Source: an uncultured Geobacteraceae bacterium
Lineage (GTDB): Bacteria; Desulfobacterota; Desulfuromonadia; Desulfuromonadales; Geopsychrobacteraceae
DNA length: 55,209 bases
Direction of reading: 5' to 3'
NCBI GenBank assembly: GCA_937958075.1
Contig: CALFFB010000226.1
Location: forward strand, 1 to 55,209
Made by a program: the position numbers and the translations under genes. The notes under the pieces were generated by a model, which was not told where the DNA came from, searched no databases, and saw only the letters and a program-made list of their open reading frames with translations. Positions 5,347 through 13,992 of this stretch are shown one piece after another (position 1 is the stretch's first letter; every line of letters begins with the position of its first letter).

Positions 5347-7485
5347 CTATTTCCCCTCAATGGCGTCGAGGGTCTGCATGGCCGAGGTGGTGATCGGCGT
5401 ACCGGGGCCAAAGATTTTCGCGGCACCGGCGGCGGTCAGAGCGTCATAGTCCTGGCGCGGAATAACGCCGCCGCAGACGATGGCGATATCATCGGCGCCG
5501 AGTTTTTTCAGCTCGGCGGCCAGCTGCGGCACCAGGGTCTTGTGGCCGGCAGCGAGGCTGGAGACGCCGACGACGTGGACGTCGTTTTCCACGGCCATTT
5601 TTGCCGCCTCTTCCGGGGTCTGGAACAAGGGGCCGACATCGACATCGAAGCCGGCATCGGCGTAGGCCGAGGCCACCACCTTGGCGCCCCGGTCGTGACC
5701 ATCCTGACCCATCTTGGCAATGAGGATGCGCGGCCGGCGCCCCTCTTTGGCGGCAAATTCATCCACCCGCTTTTTCACTGCGTTAAAGTCGCTGTCTTCG
5801 TTTACCACCGATCCGTAAGCTCCGGAAACAAGTTTGATCTCGGCGCGATGTCGGCCGAAGACCTTCTCCATGGCATCGGAGATTTCGCCGACGCTGGCCC
5901 GCTGACGGGCGGCGTCGACACACAGCTCCAGAAGATTGCCGTCGCCATTTCGGGCGGCGGCGGTTATGGCTTCGAGGGTCTTCTGGCAGGCAGCTTCGTC
6001 GCGGCCGGCGCGCATTTTTTCGAGGCGGGCTATCTGGCTTTTGAGGACGGCAGCGTTGTCCACATCGAGGGTTTCGATGGGGTCTTCCTTGGCCAACCTG
6101 TACTTATTGACACCGACGATAACGTCGCGGCCGCTGTCGATGGCCGCCTGCTTTTTCGCCGCCGATTCCTCGATGCGCAGCTTGGGCATCCCCGACTCGA
6201 TGGCCTTGGTCATGCCGCCCAGCTCCTCGACTTCGGCGATGATAGCACGGGCTTCCTCGATGAGGGAATGGGTCAGGGATTCGACATAATAGGAACCGCC
6301 CAACGGATCGACCACATTGCAGATGCCGGTTTCCTCCTGGATGACCAGCTGAGTGTTGCGGGCAATACGGGCGCTGTGATCGGTGGGCAGGGCGATGGCT
6401 TCGTCCAGGGCGTTGGTGTGCAGCGACTGGGTGCCGCCGAGAACCGCTGCCATGGCTTCGATGGTGGTGCGGATGACGTTGTTGTAGGGATCCTGCTCGG
6501 TCAGGGACCAGCCGCTGGTCTGGCAGTGGGTCCGCAGCATGGAGGACTTGGGGTTTTTAGGGTTGAACTGCTGCATCAGCTCGGACCACAACAAGCGGGC
6601 GGCGCGCAGCTTGGACGCTTCCATGAAGAAGTTCATGCCGATGGCGAAAAAGAAGGACAGCCGCGGCGCGAAGGAGTCGACATCGAGCCCCTTGGCGATG
6701 GCGGTGCGTACGTACTCCAGTCCGTCGGCCAGGGTAAAGGCCAGTTCCAGGGCGTTGTTGGCTCCGGCTTCCTGGATGTGGTAGCCGGAGATGGAAATGG
6801 AGTTGAACTTGGGCATGTACTTGCTGGTGTATTCAATGATATCGCCGATGATGCGCATGGAGGGTTCCGGCGGATAGATATAGGTGTTGCGCACCATGAA
6901 TTCCTTGAGGATGTCGTTCTGGATGGTGCCGGCCAGCTGTTCCGGTTTGACCCCCTGCTCCTCGGCGGCGATGATGTAGTTGGCCATGATCGGCAGCACC
7001 GCGCCGTTCATGGTCATGGAGACGGAGACCTTGTCCAGGGGGATGTCGGAAAAGAGGATCTTCATGTCCTCCACCGAGTCGATGGCGACCCCGGCCTTGC
7101 CGACATCGCCGACAACCCGGGGATGATCGGAGTCATAGCCGCGGTGGGTGGCCAGATCGAAAGCGACGGACAGCCCCTGCTGGCCGGCGGCGAGGTTGCG
7201 CTTGTAGAAGGCGTTGGACTCCTCGGCGGTGGAGAAGCCGGCGTACTGACGCACCGTCCAGGGGCGGCCGGCGTACATGGTGGCCATGGGCCCGCGGACA
7301 AAAGGCGCCAGGCCGGGCAGGGTGTCGGCGTAGGGCAGGTCTGCCGTGTCGGCCGCGGTGTAGAGGGGTTTGACGGTGATGCCCTCCGGAGTCTCCCACA
7401 GCAGGGAGGACAGGTCTTCTGACTTCTTTTCCTTTTTGGCCTGGGCTTCCCAGTCGGCCAGGCGTTTTTTCTCAAATTGACTCAT
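5347..7485 (-). CDS. mcm: Methylmalonyl-CoA mutase, single-chain type
   Basis: A 712-residue adenosylcobalamin mutase with both halves in one chain: an N-terminal TIM barrel that binds the CoA ester (YAGFSTAEESNAFYKRNLAAG, RIARNTQLVIQEE) and a C-terminal Rossmann B12 domain with the base-off DGHDRG motif (about 120 residues from the end) and the GG of VCGGVIP. It converts (R)-methylmalonyl-CoA to succinyl-CoA and back, used in propionate metabolism. The second ATG (7485) is preferred, with GGAG upstream; an in-frame ATG five codons earlier lacks a good site. Followed by meaB and mce in the same direction, preceded by an Xre-cupin regulator. Confidence 0.95.
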   Translation of the reverse strand: MSQFEKKRLADWEAQAKKEKKSEDLSSLLWETPEGITVKPLYTAADTADLPYADTLPGLAPFVRGPMATMYAGRPWTVRQYAGFSTAEESNAFYKRNLAAGQQGLSVAFDLATHRGYDSDHPRVVGDVGKAGVAIDSVEDMKILFSDIPLDKVSVSMTMNGAVLPIMANYIIAAEEQGVKPEQLAGTIQNDILKEFMVRNTYIYPPEPSMRIIGDIIEYTSKYMPKFNSISISGYHIQEAGANNALELAFTLADGLEYVRTAIAKGLDVDSFAPRLSFFFAIGMNFFMEASKLRAARLLWSELMQQFNPKNPKSSMLRTHCQTSGWSLTEQDPYNNVIRTTIEAMAAVLGGTQSLHTNALDEAIALPTDHSARIARNTQLVIQEETGICNVVDPLGGSYYVESLTHSLIEEARAIIAEVEELGGMTKAIESGMPKLRIEESAAKKQAAIDSGRDVIVGVNKYRLAKEDPIETLDVDNAAVLKSQIARLEKMRAGRDEAACQKTLEAITAAARNGDGNLLELCVDAARQRASVGEISDAMEKVFGRHRAEIKLVSGAYGSVVNEDSDFNAVKKRVDEFAAKEGRRPRILIAKMGQDGHDRGAKVVASAYADAGFDVDVGPLFQTPEEAAKMAVENDVHVVGVSSLAAGHKTLVPQLAAELKKLGADDIAIVCGGVIPRQDYDALTAAGAAKIFGPGTPITTSAMQTLDAIEGK

Positions 7486-7570
7486 CGTTGACGTCTCCAT
7501 GATCTGCCTGTGTCCGGGCGGACACGGCGGTTAGCCGGGCGGTGGAAGAGATCCGCGCCCAGCGGTTCCT

Positions 7571-8131
7571 TCAGCGGGTCACGACCGCCAGGACCTGGAC
7601 GGTTTCACCATCTTTGGCCAGCAGTCGGTGTTTCACGGTCGAATCGAAATAGACGGCATCACCCTCTTCCAGGGAAAAGCGTTCCTCGTTGAGAAGGATT
7701 TCAGCGCGCCCCTTTAATATCAGCAGGAATTCTTCCCCCTCGTGATTGTAAAGGGTTTCTTCTTGTGCTCTTTCCGTTACGGTGAGGACAAAAGGCTCCA
7801 TTTTTTTGTTGTGCTTGCGGTAGGACAGGGTTTCGTAAGTGTAGCCGTGGCTGGTGCCGTCCTTGGAGATGACACGGCTGACAATCCGCCGATCCTGTCG
7901 CCGGACAATTTCGTAGCGGTTGGTCTCTTCCCCCTCTTCAAAAAAATGACTCATCTTGACATCAAAAAAACGGGCGATTTTCGACAGGGTGGCGATAGGG
8001 GGTGAAACATTATTATTTTCTATCTGTGAAATCAGGGCAGGAGAAAAGCCGGTTTCATTGGCGACATCCTGCAGGGTCAACTTGCGCTGCTTGCGCAGGT
8101 TTTTGATTTTCTGTCCGATATTGAAGTCCAT
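7571..8131 (-). CDS. Xre-type regulator with cupin sensor domain
   Basis: A 186-residue protein. Residues 5-65 form a helix-turn-helix (LTLQDVANETGFSPALISQIENN), and residues 110-182 are a cupin barrel (HEGEEFLLILKGRAEILLNEERF, GDAVYFDS..KHRL). This HTH_3-cupin_2 pair is a common design for small-molecule-responsive repressors or activators. It lies just upstream of mcm in the same orientation, about 70 bases apart, so it probably controls the methylmalonyl-CoA genes (inference). The ligand is unknown. Confidence 0.88.
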   Translation of the reverse strand: MDFNIGQKIKNLRKQRKLTLQDVANETGFSPALISQIENNNVSPPIATLSKIARFFDVKMSHFFEEGEETNRYEIVRRQDRRIVSRVISKDGTSHGYTYETLSYRKHNKKMEPFVLTVTERAQEETLYNHEGEEFLLILKGRAEILLNEERFSLEEGDAVYFDSTVKHRLLAKDGETVQVLAVVTR

Positions 8132-8430
8132 GATCTTCCTTTAAGCCGCGAAAATATAAAGGCGTTTTGCATCCGGTTCCTATAGCGGACGTGGTGCAAA
8201 ATGTCAACCAGAATAATTTTAATAAGATTAAAAAACGATGTTGTTCAAAAAGCCGTCAAGACATTGTTAACAGGCTGAAATGCCGGAACTCTAGGGCTTT
8301 TTCCCCGACGCCATTTGCCATGAAAACAATGATTTTGTCGGATCATGCCTTTAGTTTGGCTTAAGGCCATAGCGGACCGCCGGTGATCGTGCCAAGAAGC
8401 TTTTGTCTCCTTGTGGGAGCGCTGCTATTT
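8132..8430. other. Gene-free spacer
   Basis: AT-rich spacer between the divergent regulator gene and the groESL promoter. No frame, RNA or repeat could be supported; a short GCGGACCGCCGGTGATC near 8372 is self-complementary only over a few bases. Confidence 0.6.
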
Positions 8431-8435
8431 TTTTC

Positions 8436-8463
8436 TTGACAATCGCCTGCTGCTCATTAGAAT
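8436..8463 (+). promoter_or_regulatory. Sigma-70 promoter of groESL
   Basis: TTGACA, a 16-base spacer and TAGAAT. The CIRCE operator begins nine bases downstream, so a bound repressor would cover the start site. Confidence 0.85.
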
Positions 8464-8471
8464 TGGCGCTG

Positions 8472-8498
8472 TTAGCACTCAATGCAAATGAGTGCTAA
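8472..8498 (+). promoter_or_regulatory. CIRCE operator (HrcA binding site)
   Basis: TTAGCACTC, nine bases, GAGTGCTAA: a perfect match to the CIRCE consensus bound by the HrcA heat-shock repressor. The hrcA gene is not in the window. Confidence 0.97.
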
Positions 8499-8625
8499 CA
8501 AAGAGGTGAAACGCAAGGGTGGCCGGAGGCAGGGACCTGTATCCGGGCATTCTGATTTATTGTAAACCCTGTTGGTGCGGCAGGCTGCTGCCGTGACGAA
8601 AAACCCCGAAAGGAGACAAGTGAAG

Positions 8626-8916
8626 ATGAACATCAGACCATTGCAGGATCGTATCATTGTTGAACGTGTGGAAGAGGAAACAAAAACAGCCGGAGGCATC
8701 ATCATTCCGGATACGGTTTCCAAGGAAAAGCCCCAGGAAGGCAAGGTCGTTGCTGCCGGCAAGGGTAAAGTGACCCCGGAAGGCAAGGTTCTGCCCCTGG
8801 ATGTCAAAGAGGGCGACCGGGTATTGTTCGGCAAGTACGCCGGTAGCGAAATCAAGGTCGACGGCAAGGAATACCTGATCATGCGTGAAGACGATATCCT
8901 CGGCGTTCTCCAGTAA
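8626..8916 (+). CDS. groES: Co-chaperonin GroES
   Basis: A 96-residue protein opening MNIRPLQDRIIVERVEEE and ending DDILGVL, normal length and motifs for GroES, the seven-subunit lid of the GroEL chamber. The mobile loop (KTAGGIIIPDTVSKEKPQEG) is intact. The ATG at 8626 has AAAGGAGA upstream; an upstream in-frame GTG would add 18 non-homologous residues. Followed by groEL; both are under the CIRCE/HrcA operator. Confidence 0.97.
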   Translation: MNIRPLQDRIIVERVEEETKTAGGIIIPDTVSKEKPQEGKVVAAGKGKVTPEGKVLPLDVKEGDRVLFGKYAGSEIKVDGKEYLIMREDDILGVLQ

Positions 8917-8994
8917 ACACAGAGGCTGATCGACATTGTAGCATTTTCAACCTAAAGAACTCTATCAATACGTTAATGGAGGATACAGAACACT

Positions 8995-10635
8995 ATGGCT
9001 AAACAAATTATTTTTTCCCAGGAAGCTCGTGCCAGCATTCTCGACGGCGTCGCCACTCTGGCCAACGCCGTCAAGGTGACCCTTGGTCCGAAAGGGCGCA
9101 ACGTGGTTATCGACAAGGCCTATGGCGCGCCCCTGATTACCAAGGACGGTGTCACCGTGGCCAAGGAAATCGAACTGGAAGACAAGTTCGAGAACATGGG
9201 CGCCCAGTTGGTCAAAGAGGTGGCTTCCAAGACCTCCGATGTGGCCGGTGACGGGACCACCACCGCGACCGTGCTGGCCCAGGCCATCTATCAGGAAGGC
9301 GTCAAGCTGGTCACCGCCGGTCACAGCCCCATGGAGCTCAAGCGCGGTATCGACAAGGCCGTCGCCGCTGCGGTTGAAGAGTTGAAGAAAATTTCCAAGC
9401 CGGTCAAGGACCACAAGGAGATTGCTCAGGTTGGAACCATCTCCGCCAACAGCGATGAGACCATCGGCAACATCATTGCCGAAGCCATGGAAAAAGTCGG
9501 CAAGGAAGGCGTCATCACCGTTGAGGAAGCCAAATCCATGGAAACCTCACTGGAAACCGTCGAAGGGATGCAGTTTGACCGTGGTTACCTGTCCCCCTAC
9601 TTCGTGACCGATCCCGAGCGCATGGAAGTGGCTATGGACGATCCGGTGATTCTGATTCACGACAAGAAAATCAGCAACATGAAGGACCTGCTGCCGGTTC
9701 TCGAGCCGGTGGCCAAGCAGGGCCGTCCGCTGATGATCATCGCTGAGGATGTCGACGGCGAAGCCCTGGCGACCCTGGTCGTCAACAAGCTGCGCGGTAC
9801 CATCAATGTCTGTGCCGTCAAGGCCCCCGGTTTCGGCGATCGCCGCAAGGCCATGCTTGAGGATATCGCGGTCCTGACCGGTGGTCAGGTGATCTCCGAA
9901 GAGGTCGGCTTCAAACTGGAAAACGCCACTGTCGATATGCTCGGCAAGGCCAAGCGGGTGGTTGTCGACAAGGACAACACCACCATTATCGATGGCGCCG
10001 GCGACGAGGTCTCCATTGAAAGCCGGGTCAAGGTGATCCGCGCCCAGATTGAAGAGACCAGCAGTGATTACGACCGTGAAAAGCTGCAGGAGCGTCTGGC
10101 CAAGCTGGTTGGCGGGGTTGCCGTGATCAAGGTTGGCGCGGCCACCGAAACGGAAATGAAAGAGAAGAAGGCCCGCGTCGAAGACGCCCTGCACGCGACC
10201 CGTGCGGCTGTTGAAGAAGGTATTGTTCCTGGCGGTGGTGTTGCTCTGGTGCGTTGCCTGCCGGCCCTGAAAAAGCTCAAGGTGGAAGGTGAGCAGAAGT
10301 TCGGTGTCGATCTGATTATCCGCGCCCTTGAATCCCCCCTGCGCCAGATTGCCATCAATGCCGGTGTCGAAGGTGCCATTGTTGCCGACAAGGTCATCAA
10401 CGGCAAGGGCTCCTACGGCTTCAACGCCGCTTCAGACGAGTACTGCGACATGATCGAGGCCGGTATCATCGATCCGACCAAGGTCACCCGCAGTGCTCTG
10501 CAGAATGCCGGTTCCGTTTCCGGCCTGATGCTGACCACTGAAGCCATGATCGCGGACAAGCCGGAAGAAAAGGATGCAGCACCGGCAATGCCGGGTGGCA
10601 TGGGCGGTATGGGTGGCATGGGCGGCATGATGTGA
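8995..10635 (+). CDS. groEL: Chaperonin GroEL
   Basis: A 546-residue chaperonin with the family ATP-site motif GDGTTTATVLAQ near residues 85-96 and a C-terminal Gly-Gly-Met tail (GGMGGMGGMGGMM). It folds client proteins inside a double-ring chamber capped by GroES. GGAGG lies upstream of the ATG. It is the second and last gene of the operon; a strong terminator follows within 75 bases. Confidence 0.98.
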   Translation: MAKQIIFSQEARASILDGVATLANAVKVTLGPKGRNVVIDKAYGAPLITKDGVTVAKEIELEDKFENMGAQLVKEVASKTSDVAGDGTTTATVLAQAIYQEGVKLVTAGHSPMELKRGIDKAVAAAVEELKKISKPVKDHKEIAQVGTISANSDETIGNIIAEAMEKVGKEGVITVEEAKSMETSLETVEGMQFDRGYLSPYFVTDPERMEVAMDDPVILIHDKKISNMKDLLPVLEPVAKQGRPLMIIAEDVDGEALATLVVNKLRGTINVCAVKAPGFGDRRKAMLEDIAVLTGGQVISEEVGFKLENATVDMLGKAKRVVVDKDNTTIIDGAGDEVSIESRVKVIRAQIEETSSDYDREKLQERLAKLVGGVAVIKVGAATETEMKEKKARVEDALHATRAAVEEGIVPGGGVALVRCLPALKKLKVEGEQKFGVDLIIRALESPLRQIAINAGVEGAIVADKVINGKGSYGFNAASDEYCDMIEAGIIDPTKVTRSALQNAGSVSGLMLTTEAMIADKPEEKDAAPAMPGGMGGMGGMGGMM

Positions 10636-10674
10636 TGACCGCCGTCTGATCCATCCAGACTCTGTAGAAAAAAA

Positions 10675-10708
10675 TCCCCCGTCGGTTTGTGCCGGCGGGG
10701 TTTTTTTT
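10675..10708 (+). terminator. Terminator of groESL
   Basis: TCCCCCCGTCGG and CCGGCGGGG form a GC-rich stem (one mismatch) with a TTTGTG loop and a run of eight T. Confidence 0.92.
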
Positions 10709-10830
10709 CAGGTTTAAGCGCCACCCGCTGCCGGTAAGCAGGTTAGCCGGTGGAACCGGGTGTGGTCCAGGTGTTTTAAACAGCGGAAGGCTGGGGTGGT
10801 ATTACGGGAGTAGGGTGGCGACCAGGAGGA

Positions 10831-13719
10831 TCAGCTGTCGGTCAGGGTCAGCAGGGAGCGTTCTTCATACAGCAACTGGGCCAACTCGTCGGCTGGCAGA
10901 GGTTTGCTGAACAGGTACCCCTGCATGGAGTCGCAGCCGCAGTTGATGAGGAATTTCAGCTGTTCCCTGGTCTCCACCCCCTCGGCGATGGCGGTAAGGT
11001 TCAGGTTGTGGGCAATATCGATAATGCTGGTAACAACGGAGGCGCCGCTGGGATCGGTGGCGACGTCGCGGATAAATGAACGGTCGATCTTCAGGCTGTC
11101 CACCGGAAAACGGCGCAGATAGTTGAGGCTGGAGTAGCCGGTACCAAAATCATCGAGACTTAAGCTCACCCCGATTTTACGCAGCTCGTACAGGGAGGTC
11201 ACCGTCTCCTGGGGATCATCCATGATCATGCTTTCCGTCAACTCCAGCTCCAGCAAGGCGGGGTCGGCTCCTGACTGGTGCAGGATGTCCTTGACCTTGG
11301 TGGCCAGATGGCCCTGACGAAACTGCCGGGCTGAGAGGTTGACGGCGATGGGTACCGGGGGGAGCCCGGCATTGCCCCAGGCGATGAGCTGGCGGCAGGC
11401 CTCCTCCAGGACCCAGGTGCCGATGGGGACGATGACCCCGGTTTCTTCGGCCAGGGGGATGAAGTCGCCGGGTGAGACCATGCCCCGCTGGGGATGGCGC
11501 CAGCGCAGCAGGGCTTCGCAGCCGTTGATGCGGCCCGTGCCCAGATCCACCTTGGGCTGATAGTGCAGCTCAAACTCGCCTTTTTCCAGAGCCTGGCGCA
11601 AATCGCTCTCCAGTTCCAGGGCCTCCAGAAGATTATTGTTCATATCCGCTGAATAAAAGGAGAATTGATCCCCCTGTTTTTTCGCCTGATACATGGCGAT
11701 ATCGGCAAAGCGGATGAGGGTTGCGCTGTCATCACTGTCCGCGGGATAGAAGCTGATACCGATACTCGAGGTCAGGGTGATTTCTCGACCGGCGATAAAG
11801 TAGGGCACGGCGATGGCGGCGCGGATCTTTTCAGCGATGGGTCTGACGTCCTCGGAGTTGTTCAGGTCCGTCAGCAGCACGACAAATTCGTCGCCGCCGA
11901 AACGGGCGACGGTATCCGATTCGCGCACCGCTCCGGTCAGACGCTGGGTGACCTGACAGAGGAGCTGATCGCCGGTGGCGTGCCCGAGGCTGTCGTTGAC
12001 CATTTTGAAGCGATCAAGGTCGAGGAGCAGCACGGCGACAATCTTCTTCGAGCGTTTGGCGTGGCGAATCGCCTGCGCCAACCGGTCTTTGAGGAGGATC
12101 CGGTTGCCGAGGCCGGTGAGATGATCGTGGGTCGCCTGATATTCGAGCTGGCGCTCATGATTCTTATGTGAGGTGATATCTTCCTTCACGCAGATATAAT
12201 GGCTGATCTTGCCGTCTTCGTCGCGCAGGGGGGAGATGGAGCTCTGCTCCCAGAAGAGGGTGCCATCCTTGCGCTGATTGAGAAGCTCGCCATGCCATTC
12301 CTGACCGGCCAGCAGGGTCGTCCACAGGTCGTTATAAACAGCGGGCATGGTCTTTCCGGATTGAAGAATGCGCGGATTCTTTCCCAGAACCTCTTCCCGG
12401 GTGTAGCCCGTGGCGGCAGTGAACTTGGGGTTGACATACTCGATGTTACCGTTGAGGTCGGTGATCACCACGACCGCGGGACTCTGTTCCGCCGCCAGGC
12501 TGAGCTTGCGCAGTTCGCGCTGGGCGCGTTTGCGTTCGGTGATATCGTGGACAATGGAGTAAAGCAGCTGGCGCCCGGAAAAGTCGATGAGGCTGCAATA
12601 GCTCGCGACATCCCTGACCTGGCCATCGGCCAGGCGGTGACGGAACTCCAGGCGGTGGCGATCTTCGGCGCTGGCCCGGTCGAGCTCTGCCGTCATCTCT
12701 GCGTGGGACAGCTGATTGAGGTCCGACAGGTGCATCTGCTGCAGTCGCTCAAGGGTGTAGCCGTAGTAGGTGCAGGCGGCCGGGTTGGCATGGACGATAC
12801 GGCCGTCCTGGGGATCGCTCAGAAGCATGATGGCTTTGCTGTTGGCAAACAGGCTGTGATAGCGTGCCTCGCTCAGGCGCAGGGATTCTTCGGCCTGCCG
12901 GCGCTGCTTGAGGTGGACGCGCAGACGCCGCCGATTGAAATCGGTGAAGAGCAGACCGATGAGCCAGAGACCGCCGTAACCGAAGGCATAGTTGAGGGTT
13001 AAGTCGTTAAGTTCTTTCTGGTAGTCGGCCCACGGAATCATGATGCCGACGCCACCGAGGATGTCCCCTTCGCGGAACCCCTGAACGCCATGACACTTCA
13101 GGCAGCTGCTGTCAGCAACAAAGGGCTGGATCAGGTGCAGGTGCCGCGGAGTGTCGTTCGTTAATTCTATCCACTCTTCGCCCCCTTGCTGAAAAGCGGC
13201 GATAATCTCCTGCTCCCGGTCACTGGGTGCGGTGCTGCTGCTCAGGGCCCGATTGCCGAAAACATAGCTGTGAGATTCCAGGTGATGATCGGCGACGTCG
13301 TGGACCTGATGAATCATCGTCGAATGATCAATAAGGGTCAGAACCTGGCCCGAGTCGGCGACGATATCGCGTTCCGGCAGGTGGTCCATGTAGGGGTTCG
13401 GCCGGGCCTTTTCGCTTACCGGGACGTAAATTCCACCATGCTCGGTGAGCCATTTGCGAAAGGTCTTGTCCCGGTCGAGACTGGCGCGGGCGGCAGTCTG
13501 GGCGTTTTTGAGGATGGCCTGGCTGGTCTGGTAGTAGTGGGTCAGGCCCAGTGCCGCAACCACCAGGGTCCAGAGCAGGGCGATCACGGCAAAGGAAATA
13601 CCGGGTTTGCTGTCGGAAGCAAGGAGCAGTCGGTGGGGCGCTGCGGCGGACGGGTTGTTGTGGGCTGGGTCTTTTTCCGGTTTCATCGGATCAACTGGAG
13701 ACTCCACTGAGTGAACCAA
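10831..13719 (-). CDS. Membrane c-di-GMP enzyme: Tll0287/DUF3365 haem domain, two PAS, GGDEF, EAL
   Basis: A protein of up to 962 residues (TTG start; an ATG 11 codons later is possible). It has a membrane helix at about 40-60 and a periplasmic DUF3365-type domain with CLKCH (206-210), a c-type haem site. A second helix near 245-262 leads to two PAS domains, a GGDEF domain with intact RFGGDEF and an RESD inhibitory site, and an EAL domain with EALLRW, ELTES, DDFGTG, SLKID, AEGVET and QGYLF all present. Both c-di-GMP synthesis and breakdown are therefore possible. The haem input suggests redox or gas control (inference). It is divergent from the kinase operon at 13993. Confidence 0.88.
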   Translation of the reverse strand: MVHSVESPVDPMKPEKDPAHNNPSAAAPHRLLLASDSKPGISFAVIALLWTLVVAALGLTHYYQTSQAILKNAQTAARASLDRDKTFRKWLTEHGGIYVPVSEKARPNPYMDHLPERDIVADSGQVLTLIDHSTMIHQVHDVADHHLESHSYVFGNRALSSSTAPSDREQEIIAAFQQGGEEWIELTNDTPRHLHLIQPFVADSSCLKCHGVQGFREGDILGGVGIMIPWADYQKELNDLTLNYAFGYGGLWLIGLLFTDFNRRRLRVHLKQRRQAEESLRLSEARYHSLFANSKAIMLLSDPQDGRIVHANPAACTYYGYTLERLQQMHLSDLNQLSHAEMTAELDRASAEDRHRLEFRHRLADGQVRDVASYCSLIDFSGRQLLYSIVHDITERKRAQRELRKLSLAAEQSPAVVVITDLNGNIEYVNPKFTAATGYTREEVLGKNPRILQSGKTMPAVYNDLWTTLLAGQEWHGELLNQRKDGTLFWEQSSISPLRDEDGKISHYICVKEDITSHKNHERQLEYQATHDHLTGLGNRILLKDRLAQAIRHAKRSKKIVAVLLLDLDRFKMVNDSLGHATGDQLLCQVTQRLTGAVRESDTVARFGGDEFVVLLTDLNNSEDVRPIAEKIRAAIAVPYFIAGREITLTSSIGISFYPADSDDSATLIRFADIAMYQAKKQGDQFSFYSADMNNNLLEALELESDLRQALEKGEFELHYQPKVDLGTGRINGCEALLRWRHPQRGMVSPGDFIPLAEETGVIVPIGTWVLEEACRQLIAWGNAGLPPVPIAVNLSARQFRQGHLATKVKDILHQSGADPALLELELTESMIMDDPQETVTSLYELRKIGVSLSLDDFGTGYSSLNYLRRFPVDSLKIDRSFIRDVATDPSGASVVTSIIDIAHNLNLTAIAEGVETREQLKFLINCGCDSMQGYLFSKPLPADELAQLLYEERSLLTLTDS

Positions 13720-13992
13720 CAGAAAAATCAGGACATCAGATTATCTCAAAGGACACTTATTAACATAAAAAGATAACAGCGCCTATAATAATTCTCCTTT
13801 CGTTATAAAGGGCTCATTTTCTGTCCCGTGAGCGGAGGGGAAACACGCGTGTTCACCTTGCCCGGCAAGTGGATCTTCCTTGAATAAATTGATAAAAATC
13901 AAAAAGTTGACCATTCTTCCGTTGTAATCTGCAACGATCCCTGTAAAATCCAAAGTCTCAGGCTTAGGTTCTCTCGCCCAGGAGTCGCTGCC
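13720..13992. other. Divergent intergenic region
   Basis: AT-rich space that must hold promoters for both flanking signalling genes. A weak TTGTAA-16-TAAAAT pair lies just upstream of the kinase gene. I looked for the conserved bases of a c-di-GMP riboswitch and did not see them. Confidence 0.5.

Noticed and set aside
5542..7422. A 626-residue open frame antisense to methylmalonyl-CoA mutase
   Set aside because: High-GC shadow of the mutase gene; low-complexity Gly/Asp/Val-rich product with no family features.
13720..13992. Possible c-di-GMP riboswitch before the signalling genes
   Set aside because: The conserved GEMM core bases and tetraloop-receptor were not found; only AT-rich promoter-like sequence is present.
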